Positions 9,070-17,301 of a stretch of DNA of 64,000 nucleotides are shown here, piece after piece. Made by a program: the position numbers and the translations under genes. Each line of letters opens with the position of its first letter. Within the stretch, counting starts at the first letter, position 1. The stretch comes from Tangfeifania diversioriginum (GTDB lineage: Bacteria > Bacteroidota > Bacteroidia > Bacteroidales > Prolixibacteraceae), in the NCBI GenBank assembly GCA_945873105.1, contig CAMCBW010000020.1:1-64000 (forward strand). The letters run 5' to 3'. The notes under the pieces are model-generated. The model was not told the DNA's origin, did not search any database, and worked only from the letters and a program-made list of their open reading frames with translations.

Positions 9070-9351
9070 ATGAGATTTCAACTATTAACTTTAGTGCTGA
9101 TTTTCCAAACCTGCCTCCTGCAGGCCCAACCCCTTCCTGCAGTGGTTTCAGGCAAGATCACCCAGCACGAAAATTTCACTTCCCGTTTCGTTGGACCGCG
9201 GCATGTGGAGGTCTGGATGCCGGACGGATACAATCATGCCAGAAGATATTCCGTTTTATCCATGCACGACGGCCAGATGCTTTTTGACTGTCTTACTGCC
9301 TGGAACAGGAGACTCGACATTCCCTTGATCTTCCTGTTAAAAACAGAGTAG
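9070..9351 (+). pseudogene. Truncated secreted esterase-like gene
   Basis: Ninety-three codons start with a signal peptide (MRFQLLTLVLIFQTCLLQAQ) and run through VEVWMPDGYNHARRYSVLSMHDGQMLFD, the conserved opening of the putative esterase/Fes-like alpha/beta hydrolases. Shortly after TAWN the similarity is lost and the frame ends (LIFLLKTE). Intact members are about 270-400 residues and carry the nucleophile Ser and the rest of the triad downstream, all missing here. The following 36 nt lead straight into the permease gene, so a deletion removed the bulk of the gene. Confidence 0.7.
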
Positions 9352-9387
9352 TTATTTTTTGTTGTCTTTTTGACCAAATAATCATCT

Positions 9388-10719
9388 ATGAGTACCTTAC
9401 AAACTTCTGCACTCGTTGCCATTAGTATCATTGGAATCATCGTTCTTACCTCAAGGTATAAATTGAAGGCCTTCATTGCCCTCTTTCTGGTCTCTCTTTT
9501 CCTGGCCTTCACCACCCTGCCGCCAACCACCATTGTAGCAACCCTCAAGGAGGGATTCGGCAATACCATGGCCTCCATCGGGTTTCTCATCATTTTGGGC
9601 GCCATCATCGGCATCACCCTCGACAAAACTGGGGGTACACTCAGCATTGCCAGGTATATTCTCTCCAAAACAGGAGCAAAAAGAAGTGCCCCGGCCCTGG
9701 CCATTACCGGGTTTGTAACCGGGTTGCCGATCTTCTGCGATTCCGGTTTCATCATCCTGAGCGGACTGGCCAAATCCTTTAGCTCCGGCGCCAAACTTGC
9801 CATGCCAATGATGGCAACCGTCCTGGCAGGTTCGCTCTATTCCGTCCACTGCCTGATACCACCCCATCCCGGGGCATTGGCTGCTGCCGGATTGCTGCAA
9901 GTCAACATTGGTAACCTGATTCTGCTGGGAACACTCTTTGCCATTCCCGGAACCTTGGCTGCATATTTCTGGAGCCACTGGATGACGAAAGGGAAAAACT
10001 ATCCGCCGGCACAAGAGCGTGAAGTGGATCCGCAATTGTCGGGCGACCATCTTCCTTCTGCACTCCTGTCCTTTCTTCCAATTGTGGTTCCACTTTTGCT
10101 GATCACCATCAAATCCCTGCTGAACCTTTTCGACAAGGGAGGCCAGGGTGTATGGAGCAAACTCTTCTACTTCCCCGGCGAACCCATCTTTGCCCTTTCG
10201 ATCGGGGTGATTCTTGCCATGTTCCTGCTTCGGGAAAAGAGCATCACTTCGATGAACCACCTGTTTGCTGAAGCCATCGAAAAGGCAGGTCCCATCCTGA
10301 TCGTAACGGCAGCGGGCGGAATGTTTGGCATGGTGATCAAATCCACCGGCATCGGCGAGGCCATGGGCAGGGAGCTGGCCGGAACCGGCATTGGACTGGT
10401 GATCCCCTTCCTGATTGCGGCCTTGATGAAAACAGCACAGGGCTCCTCCACCGTGGCCATGATCACCACTGCCTCCTTTGTCGCCCCCATGCTGGCCATG
10501 CTGGGTCTCGATTCGGAATGGGGAAAACTCCTTGCCATGCTGGCCATGGGTGCCGGCTCCATGCTCATTTCCCATGCCAACGACTCCTACTTCTGGGTCG
10601 TTACCAACTTCTCCGGCATCGAACCCGATGTTGCGCTGAAAGTCTATTCCACCTCGACACTGGTGATGGGATTGGTGGTATTTGCCTGTGTCTGGGTCAC
10701 ATCATTGATAATGCTTTAA
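9388..10719 (+). CDS. GntP-family sugar-acid:H+ symporter
   Basis: The 443-residue protein is made of about 12-14 hydrophobic segments. It carries the family hallmarks FGNTMASIGFLIILGAIIG, the GLPIFCDSGFI segment, IPPHPGA, and a KTAQGSSTVAMITTASF stretch near the C-terminus. GntP-type permeases import gluconate and related aldonic or uronic acids with protons across the inner membrane. Its place behind an FAD oxidoreductase and among polysaccharide-active genes suggests uptake of an acidic sugar released outside, but the substrate is not readable. Family call is secure. Confidence 0.92.
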   Translation: MSTLQTSALVAISIIGIIVLTSRYKLKAFIALFLVSLFLAFTTLPPTTIVATLKEGFGNTMASIGFLIILGAIIGITLDKTGGTLSIARYILSKTGAKRSAPALAITGFVTGLPIFCDSGFIILSGLAKSFSSGAKLAMPMMATVLAGSLYSVHCLIPPHPGALAAAGLLQVNIGNLILLGTLFAIPGTLAAYFWSHWMTKGKNYPPAQEREVDPQLSGDHLPSALLSFLPIVVPLLLITIKSLLNLFDKGGQGVWSKLFYFPGEPIFALSIGVILAMFLLREKSITSMNHLFAEAIEKAGPILIVTAAGGMFGMVIKSTGIGEAMGRELAGTGIGLVIPFLIAALMKTAQGSSTVAMITTASFVAPMLAMLGLDSEWGKLLAMLAMGAGSMLISHANDSYFWVVTNFSGIEPDVALKVYSTSTLVMGLVVFACVWVTSLIML

Positions 10720-10742
10720 CACCACAAGAAAGGAGGGAATAG

Positions 10743-12017
10743 ATGAGGACAGCTACAATTACCTTAATTTTGAACCTTTTGGGTACGGTCCTTATTGCGC
10801 AGACCATCGTAGCCGACCACACCGTGGTTGACAAATACAAAGACATCCCACCCTACTACCTCAGCAAGGTGAAGGAGATGTGGGTCATTCTGGCAGGGGA
10901 ATCCCATTCCACAGGATACCGGATTGGTTGCAAACTGCTCAACGAGGCCGACACTGCCTACAGGTACAATACCAAAACCGGTACCCCGGAAGCTCCCACC
11001 AGCAAATATCTGCGGCTGAGCGGAACGACCTGGGGAGATGTCAACAATGCCAGTGGTTGGATGGGCAGCTATGGCGAGGAGGACTGGTTCACCAACCCCA
11101 CGGCCCTTACCCGGACAGAGAGCCACCTCACTTATTGCAATACCCATAACCTGGCCATCGCTGCCATGGGGTTCGGCTGGTGCTGGGACATGACCGCCGA
11201 CAACGGGCCGGGTGGAACCATAGATCCGGTGCACAAGGTACGCTGGGCCGGCCGCTCTGCCGGTGGACCCCAGGGAAGTCTGCGTTGGGGATTGGATGCC
11301 GGTGACTCAATCCTCACAGGAAACTCCATCTGCATGGATCGCTACCTGAAGGCCACCACCCGTTACAGTGATTTCTGCCGTACCAACAACCATCCAACCA
11401 GGATTTTCTTCACCACCGGTCCCGTCGATGGCAGCGGAAACCTCGGGGAGAATGGCTATCAACGTGAGCTGAAACACAACCACATTCGCAACTACGTGAA
11501 GCTCTCGCCCGACAGAATCCTCTTCGACTACGCCGATATCCTCTGCTGGAACAATGCCGGACAGGAGAACCTCACCACCTGGAAAGATGCAGCCGGCATT
11601 ACCCAATCCTTCCAGGCCATCCATCCAGACAACATGCTCGACCTCAACGGCGGCTACACAGAGGATGGCGACCACATCGGCCAACGGGGAGCCCTCCGGC
11701 TGGCCAAGGCCATGTGGTGGATGCTGGCCCGCATGGCAGGCTGGAATGGCATCTCCACCAATTCCGAACCCGGATTGGAAAAACAGGAAGAGGTAAGGGT
11801 ATACCCCAATCCCTTCGAAAATCATCTTTACATCGACCTATCCTCCCCTCAACCCGGATCCGTTGCTTCAATCTGTAACCTGAAAGGCCAACTCCTTACC
11901 AGGAAACTGCTCGGGGATCACTCCACCGAACTGGAGGTCAGCCACCTGAAAAGCGGTATCTACCTGCTGAAAATCTCCGGGAAAAATGAATTCGTACAAA
12001 AAATCATCAAACGATGA
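10743..12017 (+). CDS. SGNH-like hydrolase with type IX secretion sorting domain
   Basis: The 424-residue protein has a signal peptide (to about IAQ, residue 20). LAGESHSTG near 50-58 looks like the block I nucleophile region of SGNH/GDSL-type hydrolases, and DGDHIGQRG near 308 provides the Asp-x-x-His-like dyad region. The last roughly 75 residues (from EVRVYPNPFENHLYID) form a Por secretion C-terminal sorting domain: YPNPF start, ICNLKGQLL core, SGIYLLKI and a basic end KIIKR. It is therefore predicted to leave the cell by the type IX system. A strong AGGAGG lies 8-9 nt before the ATG, unusual for this genome. Substrate (deacetylation or ester cleavage) is unknown. Confidence 0.75.
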   Translation: MRTATITLILNLLGTVLIAQTIVADHTVVDKYKDIPPYYLSKVKEMWVILAGESHSTGYRIGCKLLNEADTAYRYNTKTGTPEAPTSKYLRLSGTTWGDVNNASGWMGSYGEEDWFTNPTALTRTESHLTYCNTHNLAIAAMGFGWCWDMTADNGPGGTIDPVHKVRWAGRSAGGPQGSLRWGLDAGDSILTGNSICMDRYLKATTRYSDFCRTNNHPTRIFFTTGPVDGSGNLGENGYQRELKHNHIRNYVKLSPDRILFDYADILCWNNAGQENLTTWKDAAGITQSFQAIHPDNMLDLNGGYTEDGDHIGQRGALRLAKAMWWMLARMAGWNGISTNSEPGLEKQEEVRVYPNPFENHLYIDLSSPQPGSVASICNLKGQLLTRKLLGDHSTELEVSHLKSGIYLLKISGKNEFVQKIIKR

Positions 12018-12022
12018 TTCGT

Positions 12023-12100
12023 AGAGACAAGGCATGCCTTGTCTCTGCCACAAATCACACCTAAACATTTACCATAGAGACAAGGCATGCCTTGTCTCTA
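12023..12100. repeat. Twin perfect palindromes (REP-like), probable terminators
   Basis: Two copies of the same palindrome, 12023-12046 and 12075-12100, have arms AGAGACAAGGCA and TGCCTTGTCTCT with GCATGC at the centre; the second extends one base pair further each side. They are 28 nt apart and begin 5 nt after the stop codon of the T9SS-tailed hydrolase. They may act as transcription terminators or be copies of a small dispersed palindromic element. The rest of the gap to the next gene shows nothing else. Confidence 0.85.
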
Positions 12101-12264
12101 CACCCAATTTACACCAATTACCTCAAAACAAAATTTCTTTCCCGCGCAACCCAATCAACCAATTGTCAATCTTATAGTCATACAACCGACAACCGGGTCA
12201 GACATCCCCTCAGGGTGAATGGCAGCACTTAACTTAAAAATATTGTACATTAATACCAACGGTG

Positions 12265-13332
12265 ATGAAACTGGAAGATTTGGGCTACAACGATCAATTG
12301 GAAAAAACCAGACTGGAGCTGAAACTCGATGGGTTTGAGCTTGGCAGGGTTGTAGCTGAGCACAAGGAGAGGTACATCGTAAAAAACGAACAGGGAGAAT
12401 TCGAAGCCGAAATTACCGGAAACATGCGCTTCACAGCCAAAAACAGGGAAGACTTTCCCGCCGTCGGCGATTGGGTAGCAATGACTACCTACGATGCTGA
12501 TTTTGCCGTTGTACACCAGATTATCCCCAGATTCTCCACCATCAAGAGACAGGCTGCCGGGCAAATCTCCGATGTTCAGATCATTGCGACCAACCTGGAT
12601 TATGCCTTTTTGGTACAGGCGGTCTCCAGGGATTTTAACATCAACCGGCTGGAGAGATACCTTACCATTTGCAACAATGCCAACATAAAACCCATCATTG
12701 TCTTAAGCAAGATTGATTTAATACAGGAATCGAGATTAAAGGAGATAACAGAGGAGATTCACCAACGGATCCAGGAGGTGCCGGTGGTAGCCATCAGCAA
12801 CGAAACCTTGAATGGCTATGAAGCCATCCTCTCACTCATTGAAAAAGGGAAGAGCTATTGCTTGCTGGGCTCCTCGGGGGTTGGAAAATCCACCCTGCTG
12901 AACAATCTTTCCGGCAAAGAACTCATGAAAACTGCATCCATCAGCCTGAGTAACAACAAAGGGAGGCACACCACGAGTCACAGGGAGTTAACAATCCTCG
13001 ACAATGGCGGCATCCTGGTAGACAATCCCGGCATGAGGGAGGTCGGTATAGCGGATGCGGTCAAAGGACTGGAGATCACTTTTGATGCCATTTACCAACA
13101 TGCCCCTAAATGCAGGTTCAAGGATTGCACCCACGCCTACGAGGCTGGATGTGCCGTCATCGAAGCCGTTCACCAGGGAGAGATCGACCATGCTTCCTAC
13201 AGGAATTGGCTCCGAATGGACCGTGAAAAAGCCCATTATGAATCAACTGTGGCCGAAAGACGTAAAAAGGAGAAAGAGTTTGGAAAAATCATGAAGAATT
13301 ACAAAAAGGAGCTAAAAAGAGAGCGAATATGA
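12265..13332 (+). CDS. rsgA: Ribosome small subunit-dependent GTPase A
   Basis: This 355-residue protein has an N-terminal OB-fold (about 25-95), a circularly permuted GTPase domain (G4 SKID near 148, then G1 GSSGVGKST near 203, then G3 DNPGM near 253) and a C-terminal zinc-binding CRFKDCTH...C cluster near 283-296. These are diagnostic of RsgA, which releases late 30S assembly factors and checks the decoding centre. ATG 12265 is preferred over the adjoining GTG at 12262. Its stop overlaps the start of the next gene by 4 nt (ATGA), so the two are translationally coupled. Confidence 0.96.
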   Translation: MKLEDLGYNDQLEKTRLELKLDGFELGRVVAEHKERYIVKNEQGEFEAEITGNMRFTAKNREDFPAVGDWVAMTTYDADFAVVHQIIPRFSTIKRQAAGQISDVQIIATNLDYAFLVQAVSRDFNINRLERYLTICNNANIKPIIVLSKIDLIQESRLKEITEEIHQRIQEVPVVAISNETLNGYEAILSLIEKGKSYCLLGSSGVGKSTLLNNLSGKELMKTASISLSNNKGRHTTSHRELTILDNGGILVDNPGMREVGIADAVKGLEITFDAIYQHAPKCRFKDCTHAYEAGCAVIEAVHQGEIDHASYRNWLRMDREKAHYESTVAERRKKEKEFGKIMKNYKKELKRERI

Positions 13333-14036
13333 CAGCAAATGAGATTCTGGTAGAACTCGAAAAATTTGGAGATCCGCAAACGAAAAAGATATTGATGAGG
13401 CATGGTGCCAGGGAACCCTTCTTTGGGGTAAAGGTTGCCGACCTGAAAACCATCCTCAAAAAGACCAAAAAGAACCATGAATTGTCCCTGGAACTCTACA
13501 AAACCGGAAATTCAGATGCCATGTATCTCGCATGTCTGATGGCAGATGAAAAGAAAATAACCGAAGCTCAGCTGAACGAATGGATAGACCAGGCCTATTG
13601 GTTCTATTTGAACGAATTCGCTGTTCCGTGGGTCGCTGCAGAAACATCCTTCGGCTTTGAACTCGGTATGAAGTGGATCCAATCTGACCGGGAGTCAATA
13701 GCTGCAGCAGGCTGGTCCACCCTTGCCTATTATGCGGGCGTCAATCAGGACAAAGATCTGGATATTAAGGCATACGTTCAATTACTCGACAAAATTGCAG
13801 CCGAAATTCATCAGGCACCGAACAGGGTCCGGCATACCATGAATGGATTTGTGATTGCCATTGCTACCTATTTGAAAGATCTAACGGAAAAATCCAGAAC
13901 GGTTGCTGCCCAAATCGGCGAAATTACCGTCGACATGCATGGCACCGCCTGTAAAATTCCGCTGGCTTCGGCCTACATCGACAAAGCCATTGAGAAAGGA
14001 CAATTGGGAAAAAAACGCAAAACAGCCAGATGCTGA
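13329..14036 (+). CDS. DNA alkylation repair protein (AlkD-like HEAT repeat)
   Basis: The 235-residue all-helical protein reads as the DNA alkylation repair family: GAREPFFGVKVADLKTI near 25-45, then repeating helix pairs with Trp/Tyr/Asp residues (LACLMADEKKITEAQLNEW, VPWVAAETSFGFELGMKWI) that in AlkD line the DNA-binding face. AlkD-type enzymes excise alkylated bases without base flipping. Members of this subgroup in Bacteroidota are mostly uncharacterised, so glycosylase activity is inferred. It starts inside the rsgA stop codon and its own stop touches the next start, forming a coupled trio. Confidence 0.85.
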   Translation: MTANEILVELEKFGDPQTKKILMRHGAREPFFGVKVADLKTILKKTKKNHELSLELYKTGNSDAMYLACLMADEKKITEAQLNEWIDQAYWFYLNEFAVPWVAAETSFGFELGMKWIQSDRESIAAAGWSTLAYYAGVNQDKDLDIKAYVQLLDKIAAEIHQAPNRVRHTMNGFVIAIATYLKDLTEKSRTVAAQIGEITVDMHGTACKIPLASAYIDKAIEKGQLGKKRKTARC

Positions 14037-15169
14037 TGAAAATGGTCTTTCTGAGCCTCCTGACATTGGTTTCACTTTCCGGTTTTGCTCAAGAAGATAC
14101 TACCCAAGTTAAAAAGAGGCAATACCCTGCTGTTTCGGTCAATTTTGCCTCCGGGAAAATCCTCCCGACCACCGATTTTGTGCGGGGTGACAACCTAAGC
14201 GGAGCGCCAATTACCCGCTACCAGGCTTACTCCCTCAAAGCTCTCTGGCAAAATCCGGGTTACCGCGATTGGCAGAAAGTATACCGCTGTCCATACTACG
14301 GGATGGGCGTTACGATGGGCAATTTTTTCAATGAAGCAGAGATCGGTCACCCGGTCTCTGTCTATGGAATATTGGGAATTCCCATCAAAAGATGGAAAAA
14401 AGCAGAACTATACTCAGAGTTCCAGTTTGGACTTGCGGTTGGCTGGAACCACTACGACTCCATCACCAACCCAAAAAACCTGGTAATTGGCGGTGGGATG
14501 ACTGTCCACCTGAACCTGGGCGTAAATGCACTCTTTCACCTTACCAGGAAACTGGATGCAGGAGTTGGCGTAAGTTTCATCCATTTCTCCAATGGGGGAT
14601 TCGAAAGACCTAACCGGGGTTTCAACATCTATGCCCCCTCACTTGAAATCAAATACCACCTGAACGGCCATCCAGAAGTTAAAGGGGTGGCTCAACACAG
14701 CAGACTGGCCCGTTCGAACGACCTCTACCTGATGCTGGGCTATGGTGACCACCAGCTGGTGACTTACGAAATGAGCCAGTATTACTATGCCGTAGCCGGA
14801 TTGAGCGCCTTTTGGTCACCGCAGCTAAGCAATGCCTTCCGGTTGGGATTCGGCACCGATCTGAACTACTGGATGGGACTCACCGCCCTTGCCGATGGAT
14901 CGATCGGACCGAGGGATTTTAGGAACCTGACCATTGGCTTGGCCATTCAGCCCGAATTTATTGTAGGCAAACTGACCCTCGTGGGGGGTATCGGCATATA
15001 TGCCAAACACCTGCAGTATGGAAATTTTAAACAGACCTACCAGCGGTTGGGTGTCAGGTATGAATTCATAGAAAACATCTCCTTTGGCGTCAATGTCAGA
15101 GCGGTGAACTACATGCTGGCCGAATTTCTGGAATTCAACCTGGGGTACAGGTTCCGCTGGATGAGATAA
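14036..15169 (+). CDS. Outer-membrane acyloxyacyl hydrolase, PagL-like lipid A deacylase
   Basis: After a short signal peptide (MKMVFLSLLTLVSLSGFAQ) the 377-residue protein alternates amphipathic strands typical of a small outer-membrane barrel and contains FIHFSNGGFERPNRGFN near residue 180, the His-x-Ser-containing segment of PagL, whose His and Ser belong to the catalytic triad. PagL removes the 3-O acyl chain of lipid A. Three in-frame ATGs lie at 14030, 14036 and 14042; I chose 14036 because it forms a TGATG stop-start junction with the preceding gene. The length exceeds classic PagL (about 150 residues), as is usual in Bacteroidota homologues. Confidence 0.8.
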   Translation: MKMVFLSLLTLVSLSGFAQEDTTQVKKRQYPAVSVNFASGKILPTTDFVRGDNLSGAPITRYQAYSLKALWQNPGYRDWQKVYRCPYYGMGVTMGNFFNEAEIGHPVSVYGILGIPIKRWKKAELYSEFQFGLAVGWNHYDSITNPKNLVIGGGMTVHLNLGVNALFHLTRKLDAGVGVSFIHFSNGGFERPNRGFNIYAPSLEIKYHLNGHPEVKGVAQHSRLARSNDLYLMLGYGDHQLVTYEMSQYYYAVAGLSAFWSPQLSNAFRLGFGTDLNYWMGLTALADGSIGPRDFRNLTIGLAIQPEFIVGKLTLVGGIGIYAKHLQYGNFKQTYQRLGVRYEFIENISFGVNVRAVNYMLAEFLEFNLGYRFRWMR

Positions 15170-15218
15170 AATTTCTTACCTTCATCCTCGTTTTCAACTA
15201 CTACCAACATATTGCAGC

Positions 15219-16409
15219 ATGACCAGAAAAATCTTCTTTTTCAGCGCCCTGCTTTTCGCCTGTTTTGGCGGCGGAGCGCAAAACACAGTGACCTCCAAAG
15301 CCATTGTCCAACAGGAAATTATCTTTCCTTACCAGGATGAACACACCCACGGCAGCTCCATCGTTCAACTGCCAAACGGCGACCTGCTGGCCGCCTGGTT
15401 CCAGGGAAGCGGTGAGCGCACTGCCGATGATGTGCACATCATGGGTGCCCGGCAGAAAAAAGGGACAACGGCATGGACCACCCCTTTCCCGATGGCCGAT
15501 ACAAAAGGCATTCCCGATTGTAATCCGGTTCTCTTCCTCAACAAAGAGGGGAAACTCTTCCTCTTCTGGATTGCCGTTCAAGCCAACCAGTGGCAATATT
15601 CCCTGCTTCGCTTCCGTACTTCTGCAAATTTTCAGGCAGAAGGGGCACCTCTCTGGGATTGGCAGGATGATATCCTGCTAAAACCGGACGACAGCTTCGC
15701 TACGGAGGTGATCAAAAAGCTGAAGGAGGCCGGCGACACTCCTGCAGGATGGGCAGCCTATGCGCCCAAATACGACGACATGATCATCGAAGCCAGCAAG
15801 GACAAGATGAAACGCAGCTTCGGCTGGATGACACGCATTCATCCCATCACCCTGACCAATGGAAGAATCCTGCTACCGCTCTACTCCGATGGCCTCAACA
15901 TGTCGCTGGTGGCAATATCGGACGACAATGGCACCACATGGAGACCCAGCCTTCCGATCGTCGGCCGCGGACCCATCCAGCCTGCCCTGGCTGTCAGGAA
16001 GAGCGGAGAGGTGGTAGCCATCATGCGCGACAGCGGGGATGCACCCGGCAGAGTTTGGATGAGCAGCTCCGGCGACCAGGGAGAATCCTGGTCCCTGGCA
16101 AAAAAGACAGAGATCCCCAATGAGGCAAGTGTCGAGCTCCATGTGCTGAACGACGGGACCTGGGTTTACTTCGGCAACGATATTTCGGATGGCCGTTACC
16201 AGCTGTCACTCTACCTCTCCAACGATGAAGGAAACAGCTGGTACAAAAAAGAGGTGATCGAATTTTCCCCCGACAGAAAGGCAAGTTTCTCCTACCCCTG
16301 CCTCATTCAGAGTTCCGACGGACTAATCCACATCTCCTACTCCCACTCCATGGGTAGCAAGAATGAATCTATAAAGCACGTTGTGATTGATGTGAATAAG
16401 TTAAAATAG
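15219..16409 (+). CDS. Secreted sialidase-like BNR-repeat protein
   Basis: The 396-residue protein has a signal peptide (to about GGGAQ) and a six-bladed propeller reading with three Asp boxes: SDDNGTTW, SGDQGESW and SNDEGNSW. HTHGSSIVQLPNGDLLAAWFQGS near 42-65 and RIHPITLTNGRILLPLY near 205-222 match the BNR_2/exo-sialidase-like superfamily. A typical GH33 arginine triad with an FRIP motif is not visible, so true sialidase activity is doubtful. These proteins often act on other acidic sugars. Probably exported and active in glycan breakdown together with the upstream genes. Confidence 0.75.
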   Translation: MTRKIFFFSALLFACFGGGAQNTVTSKAIVQQEIIFPYQDEHTHGSSIVQLPNGDLLAAWFQGSGERTADDVHIMGARQKKGTTAWTTPFPMADTKGIPDCNPVLFLNKEGKLFLFWIAVQANQWQYSLLRFRTSANFQAEGAPLWDWQDDILLKPDDSFATEVIKKLKEAGDTPAGWAAYAPKYDDMIIEASKDKMKRSFGWMTRIHPITLTNGRILLPLYSDGLNMSLVAISDDNGTTWRPSLPIVGRGPIQPALAVRKSGEVVAIMRDSGDAPGRVWMSSSGDQGESWSLAKKTEIPNEASVELHVLNDGTWVYFGNDISDGRYQLSLYLSNDEGNSWYKKEVIEFSPDRKASFSYPCLIQSSDGLIHISYSHSMGSKNESIKHVVIDVNKLK

Positions 16410-16613
16410 TAAGTATGAAACGAGCATGGACCAAGACAACCAAAGGCGATGTAAATCAATTTCGAGTTCCATACGTACGAACAGACATTCAATTATTTAC
16501 CTATAATACTTACGTGTGAAACTGAAATAATTGGACTGCCTTGTAGTTAAACCTTTCAATGACAAGTTCTATCAGGAGTGGTGGAACCAAATGTTTCAAT
16601 AAAGAAATATTGA

Positions 16614-16653
16614 ATGGGTCTGGCAGAAGGAAAATACTCTCACCAGACCCATA
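16614..16653 (-). terminator. Hairpin downstream of the bacteriocin-like operon
   Basis: ATGGGTCTGG and CCAGACCCAT pair over 10 bp around a 19-nt loop, about 17 nt beyond the stop codon of the last small gene on the minus strand. The exit side on that strand is U-rich but interrupted. It is the likely end of the operon. The rest of 16410-16613 has no convincing gene. Confidence 0.55.
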
Positions 16654-16669
16654 TTTTCCACAATTCTAC

Positions 16670-16798
16670 TTAATGTGAAACCCTGAAGATTAAATCTCCG
16701 AATCTAACTCCAAGCTGAAAAATAAAGTAAATAGACAGGATCACCGCTATTAGTAGAAGGATCCGTTTGTTTTTTACAACAAATCTTGATATTTCCAT
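16670..16798 (-). CDS. 42-residue single-span membrane peptide of the bacteriocin-like operon
   Basis: An uninterrupted small frame starts at ATG 16798 and ends at TAA 16670-16672. It has a short basic N-terminus (ISRFVVKNKR), one strong transmembrane stretch (ILLLIAVILSIYFIF) and the tail QLGVRFGDLIFRVSH. That tail parallels the end of the neighbouring double-glycine peptide (ELGKATGDFIYQVTH): both fit the pattern x-L-G-x3-G-D-x-I-x2-V-x-H. It has no double-glycine leader, so it would stay in the inner membrane. It starts 7 nt after the stop of the previous gene. An immunity or self-protection role is a hypothesis. Most gene callers would drop it for size. Confidence 0.65.
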   Translation of the reverse strand: MEISRFVVKNKRILLLIAVILSIYFIFQLGVRFGDLIFRVSH

Positions 16799-16805
16799 AA
16801 TTTTA

Positions 16806-17000
16806 CTAATGAGTTACTTGGTAAATAAAATCACCAGTAGCTTTCCCTAATTCAAAAATAGCAAGGGCAGCACCTGCGATAGCCCCAATTGCGATAAAAT
16901 GAGGCAATAGTACCCAGCTTCCGCCGGTCGTTAACAAACACTCTTCATGTGTTAATGGAACAAACACAGACTCTGAAACCAGAGAGATTGAAGTTTTCAT
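16806..17000 (-). CDS. Double-glycine leader peptide, bacteriocin-like (second of operon)
   Basis: From ATG at 17000 this encodes 64 residues. The first 27 form a leader ending LLTTGG, with acidic/hydrophobic spacing of the double-glycine type (HEECLLTTGG). The predicted mature part is 37 residues, starting SWVLLPHF, with a Gly/Ala-rich helix (IAIGAIAGAALAIFELG) and a GDFIYQVTH end. Small helical peptides with GxxxG-like patterns are typical of class IIb two-peptide bacteriocins, and peptides of this appearance occur in Bacteroidota. A longer frame from a TTG at 17027 is possible, but it would overlap the upstream gene and lengthen the leader unusually. No peptidase-ABC transporter lies in the window. 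Confidence 0.75.
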   Translation of the reverse strand: MKTSISLVSESVFVPLTHEECLLTTGGSWVLLPHFIAIGAIAGAALAIFELGKATGDFIYQVTH

Positions 17001-17020
17001 AATCGATATGTATTTGTTTT

Positions 17021-17218
17021 TCAGCAAAATGTGGTAAAGACATTGGATGACTGATCTTCCTCAGCCGCCTCTTTATATCCTACATAAACACCTGCAGCAA
17101 AAATGCATCCTGCAATTATCCAGGCAGCAGTCTTAGCAGAAATAGCGACACCAAGAATCACCACGGGAAAAAAACCGCCCGTGATATTCCTTAATTCCAA
17201 TTCACATAGATCATTCAT
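17021..17218 (-). CDS. Double-glycine leader peptide, bacteriocin-like (first of operon)
   Basis: The 65-residue product starts MNDLCELELRNITGG, a textbook short double-glycine leader (L...EL..I.GG), cut after residue 15. The mature 50-residue part is hydrophobic (FFPVVILGVAISAKTAAWII) with GYKEAAEE after the helix and a Cys at the very C-terminus plus one inside the helix (AGCIFAAG), so a disulfide is conceivable. The helix-then-GYKEAAE arrangement resembles class IIb-type peptides annotated in other Bacteroidota. It is the promoter-proximal gene; 20 nt separate it from the second peptide gene. Confidence 0.75.
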   Translation of the reverse strand: MNDLCELELRNITGGFFPVVILGVAISAKTAAWIIAGCIFAAGVYVGYKEAAEEDQSSNVFTTFC

Positions 17219-17301
17219 AACTTTATTTATATTAAGATCTCAAATAAACACCTTGCTTTATTTAACGTGTTACAAGTATTGCACGCGCAGTACTACTGTA
17301 A

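Noticed and set aside
16416-16520. A 34-codon frame starting MKRAWTKTTKG
   Set aside because: Too short, without leader, membrane helix or neighbours that would support it; probably chance.
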